DNA of 17,338 nt from Candidatus Aminicenantota bacterium (GTDB taxonomy: Bacteria; Acidobacteriota; Aminicenantia; UBA2199), in NCBI GenBank assembly GCA_030639705.1, contig DAOWKX010000129.1, forward strand, positions 1 through 17,338, given 5' to 3'. Positions 7,798 through 14,017 of the stretch are shown in pieces (within the stretch, counting starts at the first letter, position 1; each line of letters opens with the position of its first letter). The translations under genes and the position numbers were made by a program. Below the pieces are notes generated by a model that saw only the letters and a list, made by a program, of their open reading frames with translations, was not told the origin of the DNA and did not search any database.

Positions 7798-7894
7798 GGG
7801 CAACCGCAAGGGATTGCCCCTACATTTTTTATTCATGTTTTTGTAGGGGTAAGGCTTGCCCTGTTGAATAACTCAACAGGGCTTGCCCTTACCC
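7798..7894 (+). repeat. REP-like cluster of nested palindromes
   Basis: Three dyads lie in the 285-base gap between genes. GGGCAA (7798-7803) can pair with TTGCCC (7814-7819). CCCCTACA (7817-7824) faces TGTAGGGG (7842-7849) across a 17-base loop. GGGTAAGG (7847-7854) and CCTTACCC (7887-7894) enclose a ten-base-pair hairpin, GCCCTGTTGA (7858-7867) with TCAACAGGGC (7873-7882). The GTAGGGGCAA/TTGCCC type of sequence is common as a dispersed intergenic palindrome in many bacteria. None of the hairpins has a T-tract directly after it, so it is not a simple terminator, though it may protect or end the upstream mRNA. The rest of the gap holds only the promoter at 7960. Confidence 0.7.
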
Positions 7895-7959
7895 ATTATT
7901 GATCGTATTTTTCATCAAATTAGGATATTCAGATGGTGAATTAAGGGAGCAGACAGGTC

Positions 7960-7988
7960 TTGACTTTTCCCGGACAGTATACTATCAT
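7960..7988 (+). promoter_or_regulatory. Promoter of the methyltransferase/SDR pair
   Basis: TTGACT (7960-7965), a 17-base spacer and TATCAT (7983-7988). The expected start near 7995 leaves a leader of about 28 bases before the ATG at 8023. Its -35 box overlaps a TTG that could be mistaken for an upstream start codon of the methyltransferase. Confidence 0.55.
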
Positions 7989-8022
7989 TCAACTTATTTT
8001 GACCTTAAACACAGAACAGCCA

Positions 8023-8814
8023 ATGAAAAAAAACAAAACGATTGCAGACCGGGAAAATCCCCTGATAAAGGAAATCCAGACCTACTGGAACCTTCACATC
8101 CATGATCTGGAAATTGCCAGACATCCGGTTGGGAGTGAAGGATTCTTTAAAGACCTTGAGTCATACCGCTTCGAAAAACTTCATTACTTACCCAAACGGG
8201 TGGATTTCAACGGATTCAAAGGCAAAACAGTTCTGGAAATCGGTTGCGGAGTGGGAATTGATCTGCTTCGCTTTGCCAGCAGCAGAGCAATGGTTACCGG
8301 AATCGACCTGGCAGACAAATCCATTGAACTGGCCCGTAAAAATTTTAACTTTCATTTACTGAATGGCCATTTGAAGAGGGGAAACGGAGAAAATCTTGAA
8401 TTCACGGACAACAGCTTTGATTGCGTCTATGCCCATGGCGTGATTCAATATACGGCCAATGCCCGGGCAATGATTGATGAAATCCACCGGGTTCTCAAGC
8501 CGGGAGGAACCGCCATCATGATGGTATACAACCGTCACTCCTGGTTAAATTTTCTCTCTAAGACCCTGAAGGTAAAAATGGAGCATACCGATGCACCGGT
8601 ATTAAATAAATACACCCGAAAAGAGTTTTACCAACTTCTGAAAAATTTTTCGCAGATCAATATGTTCACCGAACGTTTTCCGGTACCCTCCAGGCTGCAG
8701 AAAGGACTGAAAGCCGTTTTTTTCAATAGGCTATTTGTTCCCCTTTTCAATATCATTCCCAAATTCATAACCGGAAAGACCGGCTGGCATATAATGGCTT
8801 TTGCAACAAAATAA
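8023..8814 (+). CDS. Class I SAM-dependent methyltransferase
   Basis: A 263-residue methyltransferase with a Rossmann-like SAM domain. Motif I VLEIGCGVG lies near residues 70-78, the acidic residue closing motif II is in VTGIDLADKSIELA, and motif IV/V segments are NSFDCVYAHGVIQY and IHRVLKPGGTAIMMVYN, as in Methyltransf_11/UbiE-like enzymes. The frame is open back to a TTG at 7960, but that triplet is part of a promoter -35 box and the extra residues have no family match, so the ATG at 8023 is chosen. The ribosome binding site is weak. The stop TAA overlaps the ATG of the next gene by one base (TAATG), implying coupled translation. The substrate is not indicated; a lipid or sugar acceptor would fit the partner SDR. 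Confidence 0.85.
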   Translation: MKKNKTIADRENPLIKEIQTYWNLHIHDLEIARHPVGSEGFFKDLESYRFEKLHYLPKRVDFNGFKGKTVLEIGCGVGIDLLRFASSRAMVTGIDLADKSIELARKNFNFHLLNGHLKRGNGENLEFTDNSFDCVYAHGVIQYTANARAMIDEIHRVLKPGGTAIMMVYNRHSWLNFLSKTLKVKMEHTDAPVLNKYTRKEFYQLLKNFSQINMFTERFPVPSRLQKGLKAVFFNRLFVPLFNIIPKFITGKTGWHIMAFATK

Positions 8815-9827
8815 TGTCGATTAAAAAAAAAGATAAAAAGGTCGCATTGGTAACCGGTGCCAGCGGATTTACCGGATTTTACCTCTGCCAGGCACTCAAA
8901 AAAAAAGGCTACTCCATTAAAGCGCTGGTCAGAACAACCAGCAATATCAAAAAATTAGAAAAATTAAATATCGAACTTGTTGAGGGCGACCTGGCAGCAC
9001 CCCTTTCCCTGATGGGTAAGTTGAAAAACGTTGACCTGGTCTTTCACATCGCTGCCTTATACCGTCAGGAAGGGGTAGCCAAAGAGATGTTCTTCAAAGT
9101 CAACCTTGAAGGAACCCGTGCCCTTCTGGAAGAATCCCTGTCCGCAGGAGTTAAACGATTCATTCATTGCAGCACGGTGGGTGTTCAGGGAGAGATAAAA
9201 AATCCACCTGCAAAAGAATCTGCTCCGTATAACCCGGGTGATCACTATCAGGAATCAAAAGTGGAAGGGGAAAAATTAGCACTCCACTATTTTAAGGAAA
9301 AAAAACTCGATGTTGTGGTGGTAAGACCGCTTGGTATCTACGGCCCCGGAGACACCCGTTTTTTAAAATTGTTCAAGTATATTTACAATGGGAAATTCCG
9401 AATGATCGGAAAAGGAAATGTGCTCTATCACCTCACCTTTGTAGAAGACCTGGTGAGGGGGATCATCCTGGCCGGAGAAAATCCCAATGCCTCAGGCCAA
9501 GCCTACGCCATCGGCGGTAAAGAGTATGTTAAGCTGAACCAGCTGGTTGAAATAATCGCCCTGATTTTAAATAAACCGGTGCCCCAAAAACATCTGCCCC
9601 TGTGGCCGGTTCAGCTGGCAGCCTTCTGCTGTGAAAAAATATGCCGCCCCCTGGGCATCGAGCCGCCGCTTTATCCCCGGAGACTTGATTTTTTTACCAA
9701 GGACCGGGCTTTTGATATATCCAAGGCCCAAAAAGAGTTGGGCTACAACCCGGAGATTTCTCTTAAAGAGGGCCTGACCAGAACTGCGGAATGGTATCTC
9801 AAAGAAGGAAGGTTAGAGAATAAATAG
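8814..9827 (+). CDS. Extended SDR, NAD-dependent epimerase/dehydratase family
   Basis: A 337-residue extended short-chain dehydrogenase. The NAD(P)-binding GASGFTG is at residues 15-21, D60 in VEGDL follows the second strand, and the catalytic Ser/Thr pair (120-121) and YQESK (Tyr145, Lys149) are present. VVRPLGIYGPGD is the family's substrate-side block. Overall it resembles the 3-beta-hydroxysteroid dehydrogenase, dihydroflavonol reductase and HpnA-like sugar epimerase branch more than GalE. Its ATG overlaps the methyltransferase stop by one base, so the two are almost certainly made together. It ends in TAG. No terminator is visible in the following 132 bases. The substrate is unknown: sugar nucleotide or sterol-like/isoprenoid alcohol are the main options. 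Confidence 0.85.
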   Translation: MSIKKKDKKVALVTGASGFTGFYLCQALKKKGYSIKALVRTTSNIKKLEKLNIELVEGDLAAPLSLMGKLKNVDLVFHIAALYRQEGVAKEMFFKVNLEGTRALLEESLSAGVKRFIHCSTVGVQGEIKNPPAKESAPYNPGDHYQESKVEGEKLALHYFKEKKLDVVVVRPLGIYGPGDTRFLKLFKYIYNGKFRMIGKGNVLYHLTFVEDLVRGIILAGENPNASGQAYAIGGKEYVKLNQLVEIIALILNKPVPQKHLPLWPVQLAAFCCEKICRPLGIEPPLYPRRLDFFTKDRAFDISKAQKELGYNPEISLKEGLTRTAEWYLKEGRLENK

Positions 9828-9910
9828 GGGTCCTGTTTCTCCAAAAATCCGAAGTTAAAAATAAGCTCATACCGGCAATTTTTTCACTTTAAACCTCTCC
9901 CAAAATAAGG

Positions 9911-9916
9911 TATAAT
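9911..9916 (+). promoter_or_regulatory. Probable -10 box of the C69 dipeptidase gene
   Basis: A perfect TATAAT stands 43 bases before the ATG at 9960. No good -35 box is found; the best at a 16-base spacing is TTAAAC (9889-9894). The position fits the leader and ribosome binding site of the next gene. Confidence 0.4.
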
Positions 9917-9959
9917 GTAATATGCTAAAAGAAAAATACCCGGTAGTAGAGAAAGAGTC

Positions 9960-11420
9960 ATGAAAAAAGCAATCATATTATTTATCATTATAGGTTGCGG
10001 GTTTCTTTATGCCTCGGATCCCAATTGTTTTACCATCATAGCCGGCAAAGATGCAACCGATGACGGCTCGGTCATCATGGCTCACAATGAAGACGACAGC
10101 GGAGACCATTGGTTTTTGGATATTCACCGGCAGGGTTCCCGTTTTCCTCCAAAAAATGAAATTATTAACCTGAAAAACGGTGGAATGACCCCTCAGGTAA
10201 AAAAGACCTTTGCTTTTTTATGGTTGCAGCTTCCGGGCTTTGAATTCGGAGATTCTTATTTCAATGAGAATGGTGTGGTGGTTGTCTCAAACCGGTGTGT
10301 CTCCAGAGAAAAAAACGGTCATATCATCAACGGGGGAATCGGTTTTATGCTCAGACGGTTGATTGCCCAGAGGGCGATGTCAGCCCGACATGCCATTCAG
10401 ATTGCCGGTCAACTGATCGATACCTTTGGATATTACTCCTCGGGAAGAACATTGTGCATTGCCGATGAAAAAGAGGGCTGGGTTTTACATTTGGTCAAGG
10501 GAAGACACTGGATTGCCCGTAGAGTACCGGATGATGAAGTGACCGTGATTTCCAATTATTATACCATCAAAAAAATCAATCTCCGGGACTCTAAAAATTT
10601 TTTAGCATCCCCGGATCTAATCCAGTATGCCATTCAAAAAAAGTGGTACGATCCCGAAAAACACGGAGATTTCAATTTTACCCGGGCCTACTCAGATCCT
10701 GAAAATTTGAAAGCTAAGTATAATATCCTCAGGCAGTGGAGAGGCACAAATCTTTTAGCCAAAGATCGATATCCGATCGATTCCGAACTCCCCTTTTCAT
10801 TTAAACCTAAAAGAAAACTGAAAATCACGGATTGTTTCAGGGTGTTGAGAGATCATTATGAAGACACAGAATACGATGTTACCGATCATTATAAAAAGGG
10901 CTCTCCCAATTCCACCAGACACCGCACGATTTGTACCCGGTCCACCCGCTATTCTGTTGTGGCCCACCTGAGACAGAATCTGCCCAAAGAAATTTCCAGC
11001 CTGGTATGGATTGCCTTGGGCAGACCGGATTCAAATGCCTATTCCCCCTGGTATTTTCCCCTGTGCACCCCTCCCTCGGGATATAACAGGACCGGGACCG
11101 ATAATGCCCTGGACAGCCATTTTAATAAACCGGAAAGCTATTTCAAATATAAACCCCGACATGCATTCTTCCAGTTTGCCCGTTTATCCGAGCTGGTGGA
11201 CCAAGATTATAAAAACCGGATTAAAATGACCCGCAAGGCCTGGGGCAATTTTGAAAACTTTGTATTTAAAAACCTGCGCAAAAAAGAAAAGGAATTCCAC
11301 TATTTATACAAAAGAAACCGGATTATTGCCACCAAAATCATCACCAATTATGTTCATTATCTGGAATACAGAAAATGGTACGTTGCCGACCAACTGATTA
11401 AAGAAATGTCCGATCAATAA
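9960..11420 (+). CDS. Exported C69-family dipeptidase (PepD-like)
   Basis: A 486-residue N-terminal-nucleophile hydrolase of peptidase family C69. A short signal peptide (hydrophobic 4-17, ending YAS) leads to PNCFTIIAGKDATDDGSVIMAHNED. Cys23 is the expected nucleophile, exposed by self-processing, and the DGSV-x-AHNED block is the family hallmark. Later conserved pieces include NENGVVVVSNRC, GYYSSGRTLCIADEKEGWVLHLVKGRHWIARRVPDDEV and TICTRSTRYSVVAHLRQNLP. The family cleaves dipeptides with broad specificity; the signal peptide implies work outside the cytoplasm. IIGC at residues 10-13 resembles a lipobox, but its hydrophobic stretch is short, so lipoprotein status is uncertain. The ribosome binding site is gagaaagag. 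A basic helical segment closes the protein. It stands between two transcription units with no clear terminator after it. Confidence 0.85.
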   Translation: MKKAIILFIIIGCGFLYASDPNCFTIIAGKDATDDGSVIMAHNEDDSGDHWFLDIHRQGSRFPPKNEIINLKNGGMTPQVKKTFAFLWLQLPGFEFGDSYFNENGVVVVSNRCVSREKNGHIINGGIGFMLRRLIAQRAMSARHAIQIAGQLIDTFGYYSSGRTLCIADEKEGWVLHLVKGRHWIARRVPDDEVTVISNYYTIKKINLRDSKNFLASPDLIQYAIQKKWYDPEKHGDFNFTRAYSDPENLKAKYNILRQWRGTNLLAKDRYPIDSELPFSFKPKRKLKITDCFRVLRDHYEDTEYDVTDHYKKGSPNSTRHRTICTRSTRYSVVAHLRQNLPKEISSLVWIALGRPDSNAYSPWYFPLCTPPSGYNRTGTDNALDSHFNKPESYFKYKPRHAFFQFARLSELVDQDYKNRIKMTRKAWGNFENFVFKNLRKKEKEFHYLYKRNRIIATKIITNYVHYLEYRKWYVADQLIKEMSDQ

Positions 11421-11436
11421 CAGCTAAAAATATGAT

Positions 11437-11479
11437 ATTGACTTTTAAACGAAACTATATTATAAAAAAAACGTCTAAA
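11437..11479 (+). repeat. Promoter-bearing direct repeat, copy 1
   Basis: This stretch matches 13610-13653 exactly over its first 31 bases and then again at AAAACGTCTAAA, with a single one-base length difference between. It contains the whole promoter of the following gene plus the early transcribed region. The two copies are 2.17 kb apart in the same orientation and bracket the AT-rich AlkP/TPR gene. Confidence 0.85.
11438..11466 (+). promoter_or_regulatory. Promoter of the plus-strand AlkP/TPR gene
   Basis: TTGACT (11438-11443), a 17-base spacer and TATAAA (11461-11466). The predicted start near 11473 gives a leader of about 34 bases. The leader contains GTGAG as a modest ribosome binding site and a four-codon ORF (11491-11505) that stops one base before the gene's ATG. 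The whole promoter is repeated at 13611-13639. Confidence 0.65.
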
Positions 11480-11506
11480 AAAATAGAGAAATGAATGTGA
11501 GCTAAA

Positions 11507-13579
11507 ATGAAAAAATCTGCAATTCAAAATATTTTTATTTTATGTATCCTACAAATCAATTTGTTGGCAGTTCAAAAACCCAATATTCTATTGATTTCAA
11601 TTGACACTTGGAGATATGATCGTCTGAGTTTTTGTAATAAAAAATTTGTACAAACACCTAACATTGACAAAATCGCAAAAAAGGGAGTTGTTTTTACCCG
11701 GGCTTTTGCCCACAATCCCTTAACCTTACCCTCACATGCCAATATTCTGACTGGTACTACTTCTCCCTATCATGGAATCAGTGATAACAACCGATTCAAG
11801 TTAAATGAAAGATTCTTAACTTTAGCCGAATATTTAAAACAATTTAAATATAAAACCGCTGCTTTTGTCGGTTCCTTTGTTTTAAGTCAATATTTTGGAC
11901 TGAACCAAGGATTTGATTTTTATTTTGAACCTATAAAAAAAGATACTTTTATTGCTGAAGAAGTGGTCACACCTGTTTTAAATTGGCTCAAAAGTAGAAA
12001 TGAAAAATGGTTTTGCTTTGTCCATGTATGGGACCCTCACACCCCCTATGACCCTCCTTCGCCGTATAAAAAAAAGTATAAAGATGACCCCTATTCAGGC
12101 GAGGTGGCCTATGTTGATAGCCAATTGGGACGATTATTTAGTTTCTTAGAAAAAAACCAGATGTTTAATAATACCATCATTATTATTACCGGAGACCATG
12201 GAGAATCACTGGGTGAACATGGTGAATACGAGCATGGCTATTTCAGCTATAATTCAACTATTCACATCCCTTTGATACTCTTTTATAAAAAAATCACTGC
12301 TAAAAAAATTAAAAATTATGTTTCTCATGTGGATATATTCCCTACCATCTGTGATATTCTTCACTTAAAAACTCCAGCTCATTTACAAGGAAGCTCATTG
12401 ATTCCCCTGATAAAAAATGGCAAGAAAGAAAATAGAATCATATATTTTGAATCAAAAGCCGCTTATCATAGTAAAGGCTGGGCGCCACTTGAAGGATTTA
12501 TTTTTAAGAAAAAAAAATTTATTCATCTTCCCATAAAAGAATTATACGATCTTGAAAAAGATTACCATGAGACCCGAAATATCATTAGCCGTGTTCCAAT
12601 TACTAAGCTCAACCGTACATTAAAGGAACTAAAAAAAAAATTATCAGGCAAATATCATCACCACTCTAAAATAAAATTAAGTCGTGAGGCCATTCAAAAA
12701 CTGCGCACCTTCGGCTATCTAAGTGGATTTAAACAGCAAAAAAAGAGCCACTTCACCAAGAAAGATGATCTGAAAGTGTTATTACCTCTTCAAAATCAAT
12801 TGCGAGAAGCTCGAAACCTAGTAAAAAAATTTAAATACAAACAAGCGATAGCAATCCATAAACAGGTTATCCAGAAGCGACCAGATAGTATCAGCTCTTA
12901 TATCCATCTATCTGAAATTTATCAAAAACTGAATCAGCCAGATAAAGGATTGGAAATTATCGGTGTTGGATTAAAAATAAAACCTGACAATCTGGAATTG
13001 AAATCGCGATTGGCTATTATGTACACTGAAGTCAACAAAATAGATTCCGCTATTGTTATATTAAAACAAGTGCTTCAAAAAGAAGATTTTAATGCAGAAA
13101 ACTGGAATTATCTGGGAGTTGCCTATTATAAAAAAAGAAAGTATCAAAAGGCAATGGAAGCTTACCAGAAGTCTTTAGAATTAGACCCACATTATGGCCT
13201 GGTCTACAATAACATCGGTAGTTTATATTTATCCCTCTTCCTGAAGAATAAAAACCAGCCCCTATTAAAAAAAGCAGTTGAAAACTTTAAACGGGCAATT
13301 GAATTAGACCCCAAGCTGGCCTCAGCTTTTAATGGCTTGGGTGCTGCATACAAATTCACTGGGGAAAAAGTAAAAGCAATTAATAACTGGAAAAAAGCAT
13401 TGCACCTAAACCCGGAATTCATAAATGTCTATTTCAACCTGGGAATTACCCTAATCGAAATGGGAAGAAATCAGGAAGCTCATGAGATTCTGCTCAAGTG
13501 TAAGAATAGATATTTTCCCCGTTTAAAACTGAAAGATCAAAACCGACTAAATCGACTCATAGCAAAAGCTCAGCAATAG
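11507..13579 (+). CDS. Exported sulfatase-like (AlkP superfamily) protein with C-terminal TPR repeats
   Basis: A 690-residue fusion. Residues 1-21 look like a signal peptide ending LLA. The AlkP-superfamily domain follows: metal-binding Asp33 in SIDTW, the nucleophile block PLTLPSH with Thr73, FVHVWDPHTPYDPP, and the metal pair Asp230-His231 in GDHGESLGEHGEYEHG. True sulfatases have Cys or Ser (CxPSR) matured to formylglycine at the nucleophile position; Thr there points instead to a phosphatase, phosphodiesterase or phosphotransferase. A linker with LRTFGYLSGF leads into about seven TPR-like repeats from near residue 420 to the end, for example YQKAMEAYQKSLELDPHYGL. The gene is markedly AT-richer than its neighbours and uses many TTA and AAA codons. 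A paralogue lies opposite at 14018-16147. Substrate unknown. Confidence 0.85.
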   Translation: MKKSAIQNIFILCILQINLLAVQKPNILLISIDTWRYDRLSFCNKKFVQTPNIDKIAKKGVVFTRAFAHNPLTLPSHANILTGTTSPYHGISDNNRFKLNERFLTLAEYLKQFKYKTAAFVGSFVLSQYFGLNQGFDFYFEPIKKDTFIAEEVVTPVLNWLKSRNEKWFCFVHVWDPHTPYDPPSPYKKKYKDDPYSGEVAYVDSQLGRLFSFLEKNQMFNNTIIIITGDHGESLGEHGEYEHGYFSYNSTIHIPLILFYKKITAKKIKNYVSHVDIFPTICDILHLKTPAHLQGSSLIPLIKNGKKENRIIYFESKAAYHSKGWAPLEGFIFKKKKFIHLPIKELYDLEKDYHETRNIISRVPITKLNRTLKELKKKLSGKYHHHSKIKLSREAIQKLRTFGYLSGFKQQKKSHFTKKDDLKVLLPLQNQLREARNLVKKFKYKQAIAIHKQVIQKRPDSISSYIHLSEIYQKLNQPDKGLEIIGVGLKIKPDNLELKSRLAIMYTEVNKIDSAIVILKQVLQKEDFNAENWNYLGVAYYKKRKYQKAMEAYQKSLELDPHYGLVYNNIGSLYLSLFLKNKNQPLLKKAVENFKRAIELDPKLASAFNGLGAAYKFTGEKVKAINNWKKALHLNPEFINVYFNLGITLIEMGRNQEAHEILLKCKNRYFPRLKLKDQNRLNRLIAKAQQ

Positions 13580-13609
13580 AGTTTTCAAGCAAACAAAAAA
13601 CTCACTATT

Positions 13610-13653
13610 ATTGACTTTTAAACGAAACTATATTATAAAATAAAACGTCTAAA
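13610..13653 (+). repeat. Promoter-bearing direct repeat, copy 2
   Basis: Second copy of the repeat at 11437-11479, with one extra T after TATAAAA. It ends before a leader that also resembles the one downstream of copy 1 (AT-rich, then GTGAG shortly before the ATG). Recombination between the copies would delete the AlkP/TPR gene and leave one intact promoter in front of the lipoprotein gene. Confidence 0.85.
13611..13639 (+). promoter_or_regulatory. Promoter of the small lipoprotein gene
   Basis: TTGACT (13611-13616), a 17-base spacer and TATAAA (13634-13639), identical to the promoter upstream of the AlkP/TPR gene including the whole spacer. Transcription should start near 13646, about 35 bases before the ATG at 13681. 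Confidence 0.65.
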
Positions 13654-13680
13654 TAAAGAAAACAATATGTGTGAGGACCC

Positions 13681-14013
13681 ATGAAAAAAATAATATTACT
13701 GAGCATTGGCTTGTTGGTTATTTTAAACGGATGCTTCATATTTGACTACAATGGGGGTGCCGAAGTGATTGTCAGAAATATCGGTGAACTCCCCATGTTT
13801 GCCCAGATCGAAACCGGCTACAGTATTATCGATGCCGGAGAAGAAGATACCTTCACTCTCACCTGGCCCGGTCACGATGATATGAATGTGAACCTCATCA
13901 CCTACCCCTATCAACACCCGGAAATGGGTGAAAATCTGAACTTTGATATAGAGGACGGGGAAACAAAAATCATAGAAAAGGGATATTATATAGAGGACCT
14001 GACTAAAAAATAA
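13681..14013 (+). CDS. Small hypothetical lipoprotein
   Basis: A 110-residue protein not recognised beyond its export signal. Residues 1-17 form a signal peptide with lipobox LNGC (Cys18), so it should be a lipid-anchored periplasmic or outer-membrane protein. The remaining part is acidic and beta-rich (AEVIVRNIGELPMFAQIETG, then alternating hydrophobic residues), compatible with a small beta-sandwich, and it has no further Cys. The ribosome binding site GTGAGG stands just before the ATG. It shares a duplicated promoter with the AlkP/TPR gene upstream, so the two are probably expressed under the same conditions. Its stop lies four bases from the stop of the convergent minus-strand AlkP/TPR gene, with no terminator visible between them. 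A five-codon ORF (13667-13684) overlaps its start. Confidence 0.75.
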   Translation: MKKIILLSIGLLVILNGCFIFDYNGGAEVIVRNIGELPMFAQIETGYSIIDAGEEDTFTLTWPGHDDMNVNLITYPYQHPEMGENLNFDIEDGETKIIEKGYYIEDLTKK

Positions 14014-14017
14014 AAAA

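Noticed and set aside
7798..7894. CRISPR array or intrinsic terminator
   Set aside because: There are no regularly spaced repeats with unique spacers, and no T-tract directly follows any hairpin.
7960..8022. TTG start for the methyltransferase
   Set aside because: The TTG is part of a -35 box of a promoter whose start site lies downstream of it; the extension has no family match.
9960..9998. Lipoprotein signal (IIGC) in the C69 dipeptidase
   Set aside because: The hydrophobic stretch before Cys13 is short, and the family needs processing to Cys23; a signal peptidase I site after YAS fits better, though this is not certain.
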